A stretch of 64,000 bases of DNA. It comes from Alcanivorax sp. Its GTDB lineage: Bacteria; Pseudomonadota; Gammaproteobacteria; Pseudomonadales; Alcanivoracaceae. The notes under the pieces were generated by a model. It saw only the letters and a program-made list of their open reading frames with translations. It was not told the origin of the DNA and searched no databases. Location of the stretch: positions 1 through 64,000 of the forward strand of contig NZ_PBSH01000053.1 of the NCBI RefSeq assembly GCF_002726155.1. The letters run 5' to 3'. Shown here piece by piece: positions 58,061 through 64,000 of this stretch (its first letter is position 1; every line of letters starts with the position of its first letter). A program made the translations under genes and the position numbers.

Positions 58061-58579
58061 CTACCACCAGTATTTTCCCCAGTTTTCCGGGTTGGCCCAG
58101 AAGCGCGGGTTATTCCACTTGCGTTCGAAATTGTAGTTATCCAGATCGTAGCTATAGATGTTCAACTCGCGACCGTCTTCAGCAAAATGCCCCTGTTCAC
58201 GACACCCCAGAGCCAGAAACCCGTTGGCCGGCCAGCGCAGTCTTTGCGGAGCCAGGGTGGGTTGGTACACGGCGACCATGGAGTCGGTGTGCAGGTTGCG
58301 GAGCAACCCCATCAGTGCCTCGCCGTCGTGCTGGGGCATGTATTCCAGCTGATCCGCCACGATGGCCATGTCTACCCGGTTTATGTCATCCAGAGCGGGG
58401 AACGGGTTCTGTTCCTGAATTTCCAGCAGGGTGCAGTTGTGGTCTTTGCACCATTGGGCAACGACAGGAATGGGGTTGAGGCTGACAGTCAAAATGGAGG
58501 AAGGCTGGTGGCTATCAAGAATAGCGGCCAGGCGTTCCTGTGGAGATTCGGTCATGGAGTGTGCCGTCGCAATATTCAT
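58061..58579 (-). CDS. DUF6231-like protein with methyltransferase-type fold
   Basis: A 172-residue cytosolic protein. The order of strands (SSILTVSLNPIPVVAQW, CTLLEIQEQNPFPALDDINRVDMAIVADQLEYMP, LHTDSMVAVYQPT) looks like a reduced Rossmann methyltransferase without the glycine-rich SAM loop. The C-terminus is Trp/Asn-rich (NNPRFWANPENWGKYWW). It resembles proteins labelled DUF6231. The start could be ATG 58579 or 58555. Function unknown. Confidence 0.6.
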   Translation of the reverse strand: MNIATAHSMTESPQERLAAILDSHQPSSILTVSLNPIPVVAQWCKDHNCTLLEIQEQNPFPALDDINRVDMAIVADQLEYMPQHDGEALMGLLRNLHTDSMVAVYQPTLAPQRLRWPANGFLALGCREQGHFAEDGRELNIYSYDLDNYNFERKWNNPRFWANPENWGKYWW

Positions 58580-58778
58580 GATTTCAGTCTAACGCCAATA
58601 TGGGTGGCTTTCGATAGGGGGTTGGGTAGCGTTTTGCAGTTTTTGATGCACTGCAGTTATCGATACCCCAGTGGTCTTTGACAGCGTGTTTTAACGATGG
58701 CCGCGGGGAGGTTGGGGTGGGCAGGCCAGAGCAGTGACCACTGAAATGAGATCTTCATCAGAAAATGAAAAACAGGCG

Positions 58779-58815
58779 TTGACGACTGTCCAATCAATAA
58801 TGATAATGATTCTCA
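58779..58815 (+). promoter_or_regulatory. hemP promoter with Fur box over the -10
   Basis: -35 TTGACG (58779-58784), 17-bp spacer, -10 GATAAT (58802-58807). The 7-1-7 Fur motif TGATAATGATTCTCA (58801-58815) covers the -10, so iron-bound Fur would block RNA polymerase. Confidence 0.88.
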
Positions 58816-58835
58816 TATACGAAAAGGAGGTCAGC

Positions 58836-59012
58836 ATGTCTCAGGTAAAGAAAAACGTTGCCACTACCACGCGCCAGGTTGCCATCAATGCGGAAAGCAG
58901 TGTGGCCAGCGGTTTGCTGCTTAACCACCAGGGCAAGTTGTGGATCGAGCATGCCGGTGAGCGTTACCAGCTGCGCCGTACGTCCAACAACAAATTGATC
59001 CTGACCAAGTGA
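58836..59012 (+). CDS. hemP: hemin uptake protein HemP
   Basis: A 58-residue HemP-family protein, the usual size. The C-terminal signature is GKLWIEHAGERYQLRRT followed by NKLILTK. AAGGAGG precedes the ATG at 58836. The preceding frame from 58734 overlaps the promoter and is not coding. HemP proteins accompany heme-uptake genes and may regulate them; the mechanism is not settled. The last base of its TGA stop begins heptad element I. Confidence 0.92.
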   Translation: MSQVKKNVATTTRQVAINAESSVASGLLLNHQGKLWIEHAGERYQLRRTSNNKLILTK

Positions 59013-59167
59013 CGCCGCACGAAACACGCTATACGCAACAACACGGTCGTTGATTGTCGGTTTTTAAAAGCCTTGCCCCGCGCTCACGTTTTTCACGCGG
59101 GATTCGGGCTTTGAAAATCAGAAGCGCTTTGTGCGTGTTGTTGCGTTGAGCGTGTCGCATGCCGCTT
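59012..59167. repeat. heptad inverted-array element I (GCGT type)
   Basis: Left arm: ACGCCGC, ACGAAAC, ACGCTAT and ACGCAAC at 59012, 59019, 59026 and 59033. Right arm: GTTGCGT, TGAGCGT and GTCGCAT at 59140, 59147 and 59154. The core is a long hairpin pairing TTTTAAAAGCC and CCCGCG with CGCGGG and GGCTTTGAAAA. Confidence 0.8.
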
Positions 59168-59356
59168 CTCATTGTTCTCCCTGACGTGGATCCGCCAGCC
59201 GCAGCCAGCTTTCCACACCTAATTTAAGGCCCTTCGGCATGCAGTATGCCACCTGCCGCAACGCGCAGGACCTGTTGTCATTATGTTGTCTGCCAGCCGC
59301 GCCCACTCTTTCGGCACGGCAGTAAGCGGCAATAGTTATGACTCTGTCACCGCGTT

Positions 59357-59384
59357 GTGGCGTGAAGCATGTTGCCTGCTGCGC
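59357..59384. repeat. solo heptad array
   Basis: GTGGCGT, GAAGCAT, GTTGCCT and GCTGCGC at 59357, 59364, 59371 and 59378, nearly the right arm of element H, with no partner arm. It lies in the otherwise gene-free stretch 59168-59402, upstream of the HemS-like gene. Confidence 0.6.
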
Positions 59385-59402
59385 TATTTTTTTGGAGGCA
59401 GT

Positions 59403-60383
59403 ATGTCTGTCATGGCATGGCCCTCGGCCCCGGCCACATCTCCTCTGTTGAGGCAGTGTGGCGCCGCACTCGGTGACCGGGTATTGCGGTTGCAGGATGA
59501 GCCGCTGGCAATTCTCAAAGCGTTGTACCGGCTGGGTTCACTGGTGGTGACGACCTTCTCCAGTGGTTCGCGCATTTCCCAGAACATGCATTACCCAGCC
59601 CTGCAGGATGGTGAGTCCGGGGTGCCTGGTGAATGGTGGCTGGAGTCCGTGGGGGAGCGCTGTCGTTTGCGGCAGAGCTTGCAGGTCGGGCAGTGGCATT
59701 CGGTCCTGGCGGTGCTGGAACCCACTGGCGCCTTGCCGGCCCGTAGCCTGGTTTTCTTTGATCGTAACGGGCAGCCCCTGCAGCAGATGGCGGTGGCCCC
59801 GGACAGTGGTGGCCTGGCGTTCGAAGAGCTGGTGTGCGCCATGCTCCATCCGGACCAGCAAACGCTCAACTTGCCGGCGGTGTTGCCGCGCAGTGTGGCC
59901 GGAGACCTCGGATCACTCAGTCAGCTGGAACGGGACTGGGCCAGCAGCACGGATGACGAGGATTTTGCCGGCTTGTTGCAGCGCTGCGACCAGCAGCGCG
60001 ACGTTTTGTACCGTTCGGTGCGTGACAGTTTCGCCTGCCAGGTGCGGCCGGAAACCTTGCCCGCGGTGCTGGCTGAGGCTGCTGTCCGGGACACGGTAAC
60101 CACCTTGTGCGTGGGCAATCAGGGGGTGCGCCTGTGCATGACCGCGCCCTGGTCCTCGCCGCGCTGGCAGGGAAGCCATTGCCATCTGGCTCATAACGGT
60201 GCGTTGGTGTCGCTGGACATGGCCAAGATGGACAGCCTGTGGCGCCTGCGCAAACCGGGTGATGGGGAGGTGGTCACTGCCCTGGAAGCGCTGGATAGCC
60301 GTGGCCAGTGGTTGTGGACCCTGTCCGCCGGCGACGAGGAAAGCCAGTGGCGGGCGCTGTTGAAAGATAGTGTTATTCGCTAG
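59403..60383 (+). CDS. HemS/ChuS-like heme-utilisation protein (divergent)
   Basis: A 326-residue protein. The C-terminal part, HNGALVSLDMAKMDSLWRLRK followed by PGDGEVVTALEALDSRGQWLWTL and WRALL, fits the pattern seen in HemS/ChuS (LW.VRKP...VTSLE.FD). The first half has LQDEPLAILKALYRLGSLV. GGAGG lies just before the ATG at 59403; the upstream frame runs through repeats. A cytosolic role in heme binding or degradation is inferred from this and from hemP. The conserved heme histidine could not be identified with confidence. Confidence 0.65.
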   Translation: MSVMAWPSAPATSPLLRQCGAALGDRVLRLQDEPLAILKALYRLGSLVVTTFSSGSRISQNMHYPALQDGESGVPGEWWLESVGERCRLRQSLQVGQWHSVLAVLEPTGALPARSLVFFDRNGQPLQQMAVAPDSGGLAFEELVCAMLHPDQQTLNLPAVLPRSVAGDLGSLSQLERDWASSTDDEDFAGLLQRCDQQRDVLYRSVRDSFACQVRPETLPAVLAEAAVRDTVTTLCVGNQGVRLCMTAPWSSPRWQGSHCHLAHNGALVSLDMAKMDSLWRLRKPGDGEVVTALEALDSRGQWLWTLSAGDEESQWRALLKDSVIR

Positions 60384-60534
60384 CTACGAGCTACGCTCGA
60401 CTGGATTGGGAAAAGTAGAGACGTTTCAGCCGCGACTTTTCTACGGTGCTCCTGCCGCATGGCAGAGGCTGGAGTAATAAGTTGAAGCGAGGCAGGGCTG
60501 TCGTCAGCCCGTGTCAGGCGCTTTGTCAGTTCAT

Positions 60535-60849
60535 TCAAAACTGATCATCGAATTGCTTGATCAGACTGATGATTCCTGTCACGTCCTGCTCCATACCTTT
60601 CAGGGCTTCCTCAGCCATGGGGGCAATATCGCATTGTCCGGGCAGGGGATGGTCCGCTTCCAGAATGGCCCGGAAACGGGCGATGAAGACCCACTGTAGC
60701 CACTCGCTGAAGTTCATGGTGTCGGCAAAAAATGGCGTGCTGCTGTCAAAGGCGGACGGGGCGGGCGGTTGCGGGGCCCACAGGCCCTGCTGGTCCAGTT
60801 CTGTTTGCAGGTCATCGAGTAGCGAGGCAAGTTGGGCGCGTTGGCTCAT
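60535..60849 (-). CDS. yqcC: YqcC family protein
   Basis: A 104-residue YqcC-family protein. It shows LLDDLQTELDQQGLW at the N-terminus, the DTMNFSEWLQWVFIARFRAIL motif with conserved Phe and Trp, and LPGQCDIAPMAEEAL. The tail is acidic and ends in FDDQF. No biochemical function is known for the family. It follows the yigB-like gene by 17 bp on the minus strand. Confidence 0.9.
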   Translation of the reverse strand: MSQRAQLASLLDDLQTELDQQGLWAPQPPAPSAFDSSTPFFADTMNFSEWLQWVFIARFRAILEADHPLPGQCDIAPMAEEALKGMEQDVTGIISLIKQFDDQF

Positions 60850-60866
60850 GGGGAAATCATCCGCGG

Positions 60867-61574
60867 TCAGTCATCGAAGAGCGGCACCAGATCCGGTAGC
60901 TCATGCAGGTTGTGGATATGGTGACGGGGGCGCTCCAGTTCAACCGGCCAGGGCAGGTCAATCAGGTTGGCCCAGACGCTGTGCATGCCGTGCTCGCGGG
61001 CAGCGTGCACATCTTCCAGCGGGTGGTCTCCCACGTGGACGGCCTGGTGAGCCTGAACCCCGGCGGATTGCAGGGCGGCATGGAACATGTCCGGGGCGGG
61101 TTTGCGTTTGCCGATGGTTTCCGCGGAGTGGTGAAACGCGAACAGGTCGGCGATGCCGATCTGGCGCAGGTCTGCGTTGCCGTTGGTGAGGGCGCCGAGC
61201 TGGTAGCTGTCGGCCAGTGTTTCCAGCACGTCGCGGGCACCGGGGAAGAACGATACCTGGTTGCGAGCCTGATGGAACACTGCGAAGGCGTCCAGGGCAA
61301 TCTTGCGGGCTTCGGCATCGTTGAAGCCGGCATCCATGAAGGCCCGGGTCATGGCGTCCTGACGCAGAGCGGTCAGGTTGTCCAGGTAGCCGGGGTTCTC
61401 CTTGAGCAGGGTGGTGCGCACCATGCGCACCCGTTCTGCGTTGAGGGCGCGGGCGGCATCCGGGTGCCGGTCAGCAATCCAGTCACTGCACGCTTTTTCG
61501 GCCTTGCGGATTACTTCATCCACGGGCCAAAGCGTGTTGTCCAGATCGAAGGTAATCAGCTTGAGTGTGCTCAT
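60867..61574 (-). CDS. yigB: HAD-superfamily hydrolase, YigB type
   Basis: A 235-residue HAD hydrolase. Motif I is ITFDLDNTLWPVD, motif II is ALTNGNADL, the lysine is in GKRKPAPDMFHAAL, and motif IV is VGDHPLEDVHAAREHGM. The position after dapF, DUF484 and xerC on one strand is the gammaproteobacterial arrangement of E. coli yigB, whose product dephosphorylates a riboflavin intermediate. The ATG at 61574 gives the correct N-terminus. Confidence 0.9.
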   Translation of the reverse strand: MSTLKLITFDLDNTLWPVDEVIRKAEKACSDWIADRHPDAARALNAERVRMVRTTLLKENPGYLDNLTALRQDAMTRAFMDAGFNDAEARKIALDAFAVFHQARNQVSFFPGARDVLETLADSYQLGALTNGNADLRQIGIADLFAFHHSAETIGKRKPAPDMFHAALQSAGVQAHQAVHVGDHPLEDVHAAREHGMHSVWANLIDLPWPVELERPRHHIHNLHELPDLVPLFDD

Positions 61575-61639
61575 GGGCGCTAGTTTATCGTAAAACCGGT
61601 AGTTGCAGCACACAGGTTTGTTGGCGTCAGGGGGAGGGT

Positions 61640-62563
61640 TTATTCGTCTTCGTCTTTTTTGCGCTGGGCGCGGGGGTGGGCGCCGTCGTAAACCTGGGCC
61701 AGATGCTGGAAGTCCAGATGGGTGTAAACCTGGGTGGTGGCCAGGTCCGCATGGCCGAGCAGCTCCTGCACGGCGCGCAGGTCGCCGGAGGATTCCAGCA
61801 GGTGAGTGGCAAAGGAGTGGCGCAGTTTGTGCGGGTGCAGGTGGTCATCGAGCCCGCGCTCCAGAGCGTGTCGTTTGAGCCGCTGCTGCACACTGGATGG
61901 CGACAGACGACGGCCGTTTTTGCTGATGAACAGGGCGGTTTGTTCGTTGCTTTTGACCAGCAAGGTGCGCACTTTCAACCAGCGGCGTACGGCAGTGAGG
62001 GCGGGTTTGCCCACGGGTAGCTGGCGGGTCTTGTTGCCTTTACCGGTGACCAGTAGCTGGCCATCGCGCAGGTCGATGCTGTCCAGATTCAGGCTCAACA
62101 GCTCTGCCAGCCGCAGGCCGCAGGCGTAGAGCAGTTCCATCATGGCCTGGTCGCGCAGGGCCAGCGGTTCGCTGCTGTTGGTGCCGGCATCCAGCAAGTG
62201 GCTGACCTGATCCGCATCCAGTGCCTTGGGTAGGCGTTTGCCGCTTTTCGGGGCGCGAATATCCATGGCCGGATTATCACGGGCCAGCCCTTCGCGCATC
62301 AGGTATCGGAAGAACGTGCGCAGGGTGGAGAGCATGCGCTGGATGGTTTTACCGCTTTTCCCCTGGCGATGCAGCGAGGCGACCAGGCTGCGGATGTCAT
62401 GGACGGTGAGAGTATCCCAGGGCTGAGTGCCGAGGATCTTGCGGGCCTCGATGATGTCTCGCTGATAGCTGCTGACGGTATGCGGGGAAAGACGGCGCTC
62501 GCTGGCCAGGTGAGTCAGGAAGGCGTTGACCGTTGGCGCTGTGCCAGTGCTGTCGCTGTCCAC
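61640..62563 (-). CDS. xerC: site-specific tyrosine recombinase XerC
   Basis: A 307-residue recombinase resolving chromosome dimers at dif with XerD. The catalytic residues are visible: R in YACGLRLAELLSL, K in GKGNKTRQLPVG, H-x-x-R in HKLRHSFATHLLE, H in LGHADLATTQVYTHLD, the last including the nucleophilic Tyr. The N-terminal SAM-like domain has SPHTVSSYQRDI. It follows DUF484, 16 bp away. Confidence 0.95.
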   Translation of the reverse strand: MDSDSTGTAPTVNAFLTHLASERRLSPHTVSSYQRDIIEARKILGTQPWDTLTVHDIRSLVASLHRQGKSGKTIQRMLSTLRTFFRYLMREGLARDNPAMDIRAPKSGKRLPKALDADQVSHLLDAGTNSSEPLALRDQAMMELLYACGLRLAELLSLNLDSIDLRDGQLLVTGKGNKTRQLPVGKPALTAVRRWLKVRTLLVKSNEQTALFISKNGRRLSPSSVQQRLKRHALERGLDDHLHPHKLRHSFATHLLESSGDLRAVQELLGHADLATTQVYTHLDFQHLAQVYDGAHPRAQRKKDEDE

Positions 62564-62579
62564 GGTTAGCGCCTCTCGT

Positions 62580-63305
62580 TTAGCTGATATCGCTGGTTTT
62601 CTTGGCTGCTTGATGAGGGTACTGGCGCACGACTTCGTGCAGGCGACGGCTCAGGACTTGGCCAATATGGGTAATAAACAGCGTGCCCAGAGAGCTGCGG
62701 AAGTGCATGGCGCTTTTGCTGCCAATGGCCAGCAGCCCGAGACGGCCCTGATATTCCAGTGGCACCATGGCGGCGGAGCGAATGTCGGTGGCATTGTCCT
62801 GGAACAGCGCTTCCATTTCTTCCGTGCGCATGGCACCGCATACAGCTTTGCCGCTGCGCAGAAGATGGTTGAGGGCGCTGGGCAGGGCGTCGCTGTCCAC
62901 GCAGCGGATCTGGTTACGCAGGTCGCCGAGGATAGGGACTTCCCGGTCGTACAGCATCAGCGCCACCTGATCACAATGGAAGTCCGAACTCAGGCTGGTG
63001 AGAAGATTGCGGAACAGTTTTTCGGCGCCGCGGGCCTCCAACAGTGACAGGGTCAGACGGCGGGTCTTGTCGAACAGGTGATCGTTTTCCCGGGCCACAT
63101 CCAGCAGGCCGTTGAGCCGGTCGCGCAACTCGGTGTTGCGCTCGCGCAGAATCGACGCCTGACGTTCCAGCAGCGATACCGCCTGGCCTTTGGAATCGGG
63201 CAGGCGTAACAGTTCCAGCAGCTCCGGGCGATGCTGAAAGAAATCGGCATGTTCACGCAGGTAGGCGGCGACCTGGTCGGCGCTGGCTGGGGTCTGATCC
63301 GTCAT
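62580..63305 (-). CDS. DUF484 (GAF-like) family protein
   Basis: A 241-residue DUF484 protein. The N-terminal helix region is VAAYLREHADFFQHRPELLELL, followed by a coiled coil (SLLERQASILRERNTELRDRL, residues about 50-75) and a GAF-like domain (DFHCDQVALMLYD to LGLLAIGSKSAMHF). Length and place between dapF and xerC match E. coli yigA/DUF484. Function unknown. ATG 63305 is taken; the TTG one codon upstream is not. Confidence 0.9.
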   Translation of the reverse strand: MTDQTPASADQVAAYLREHADFFQHRPELLELLRLPDSKGQAVSLLERQASILRERNTELRDRLNGLLDVARENDHLFDKTRRLTLSLLEARGAEKLFRNLLTSLSSDFHCDQVALMLYDREVPILGDLRNQIRCVDSDALPSALNHLLRSGKAVCGAMRTEEMEALFQDNATDIRSAAMVPLEYQGRLGLLAIGSKSAMHFRSSLGTLFITHIGQVLSRRLHEVVRQYPHQAAKKTSDIS

Positions 63306-63371
63306 CAATCCTGTCCTTTGTCATCATTCGGGTCAGTCGGCACTGACGTTGCTGGTCTTTGTCGTCGCCAG

Positions 63372-64000
63372 CTAAAGAGTGATCTCAATAGCGCCATCAT
63401 AGACATGGCTGGCGGGGCCTGTCATCTGGATGCCGCCCTGGCCATCGTAGCAGATGTGCAAGGCGCCGCCCGGCAGGTGCACGGTGACGGCGGTATCCAG
63501 CCAGCCTCGGCGCTGGCCGATAACGACAGCGGCGCAGGCGCCGGACCCGCAGGCAAGGGTTTCTCCGGCGCCCCGCTCGTAGACGCGCAGGCGGACTTCG
63601 TTGCGGCTAACGATTTGCATGAAGCCCACGTTTACCCGCTCGGGGAATTGCTCGTGGCTTTCCAGTAGTGGGCCGACAGAGTCCACCGGGGCGGTATCCA
63701 CGTTCTCTACCAGCAGGGTGCAGTGGGGGTTGCCCAGGCCCACTGCACCCACTTCCCAGGCCTGTGTGCCGGATACCAGGAAATAGCTGTCCGCTTCATT
63801 TTTGGCCGTCATGGGGATGGCATCGGGTGCCCAGCGGGGCGCGCCCATGTCCACGGTGACTTGCTCATCCTCGGTGACGGTGAGGGTCATCTGGCCGGCG
63901 GCGGTTTCTACCCGGATTTCTCGCTTGTCGGTGAGCCCCTGTTCGCGCACAAAGCGGGCAAAGCAGCGGGCGCCGTTGCCGCACTGGCTCACTTCGGAAC
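63372..64000 (-). CDS. dapF: diaminopimelate epimerase, 5' end missing
   Basis: Converts LL- to meso-diaminopimelate for lysine and peptidoglycan. About 209 codons are present; the 5' part is outside the window. The first catalytic cysteine is in GSEVSQCGNGARCFARF at the window edge, and the second is in ETLACGSGACAAVV. VGFMQIV and LGNPHCTLLV are also typical. The GTG at 63992 is internal. It heads the dapF-DUF484-xerC-yigB cluster. Confidence 0.93.
   Translation of the reverse strand, partial: SEVSQCGNGARCFARFVREQGLTDKREIRVETAAGQMTLTVTEDEQVTVDMGAPRWAPDAIPMTAKNEADSYFLVSGTQAWEVGAVGLGNPHCTLLVENVDTAPVDSVGPLLESHEQFPERVNVGFMQIVSRNEVRLRVYERGAGETLACGSGACAAVVIGQRRGWLDTAVTVHLPGGALHICYDGQGGIQMTGPASHVYDGAIEITL

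Noticed and set aside
8091..59384. Heptad arrays as CRISPR arrays
   Set aside because: The units are 7 bp, directly adjacent without spacers, and inverted halves face each other; no cas genes are present.
60384..60410. GCTACGA GCTACGC after the HemS-like gene as another heptad element
   Set aside because: Only two units and no opposing arm could be found, so chance is a fair explanation.

Overview
The window looks like chromosome from a GC-rich marine gammaproteobacterium, most like the Alcanivorax group. The grounds are the mix of genes: an Acr1-like acyl reductase, a Baeyer-Villiger-type monooxygenase operon, a P450, the dapF/DUF484/xerC/yigB block and a ptsP/lgt/thyA/folA block. This placement is inferred from gene content only. 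No rRNA, tRNA, CRISPR array, phage or complete insertion sequence was seen.

Layout. 1-6300: the 3' part of speA, a Rieske/DUF4112 pair, and a three-gene oxidative operon (PF10118 diiron-like protein, SDR, BVMO-type flavoprotein) whose last gene is interrupted at its 3' end by a 267-bp MITE-like element. 6400-15800: a DUF523 protein, D-2-hydroxyacid dehydrogenase, Acr1-like SDR, YjbQ, three small envelope genes including a lipoprotein with a Kunitz/BPTI-type domain, two MscS-type channels, a GloC-like hydrolase and a P450. 15900-31500: moaB-moeA-phnA, then a B12 locus: cobU, cobC, cobT, cbiB, cobD, a cobalamin riboswitch, btuB-F-C-D, cbiA, cobO, cobQ. These cover uptake, corrinoid adenosylation, amidation, aminopropanol attachment and lower-ligand activation; cobS is not in the window. 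31500-36600: a methyltransferase, an outer-membrane protein, murI, slyD, moaA and a beta carbonic anhydrase. 36600-45500: two copper operons, both reading leftward from near-identical MerR/CueR-type palindromic promoters. One encodes a Cys/His/Met-rich peptide, CopA oxidase, CopB and cytochrome c; the other encodes a Cu-ATPase, methyltransferase, cupredoxin and DUF411 lipoprotein. 45600-58600: envelope proteins, rppH-ptsP, an M20 peptidase, an NRDE protein, TauE, lgt-thyA-folA and OsmC. 58700-60400: a Fur-controlled hemP and a HemS-like protein. 60500-64000: yqcC, yigB, xerC, DUF484 and a partial dapF.

The most unusual feature is not a gene. Nine intergenic loci carry the same architecture: a short tandem array of 7-bp units, a core that usually forms a hairpin, then the 7-bp units in inverted orientation. 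The heptads fall into three spelling classes (GTTNCGA, GTTNAAA and GTTGCGT types) that share the GTT/GAA/GTG start and the 7-bp period. Two further palindromic families (called P and Q here) also occupy gene 3' ends, and one heptad element is nested inside a family Q pair. Most convergent gene junctions longer than about 80 bp hold one of these repeats. A second notable feature is the Kunitz-type lipoprotein, which keeps all six cysteines and a P1 lysine.
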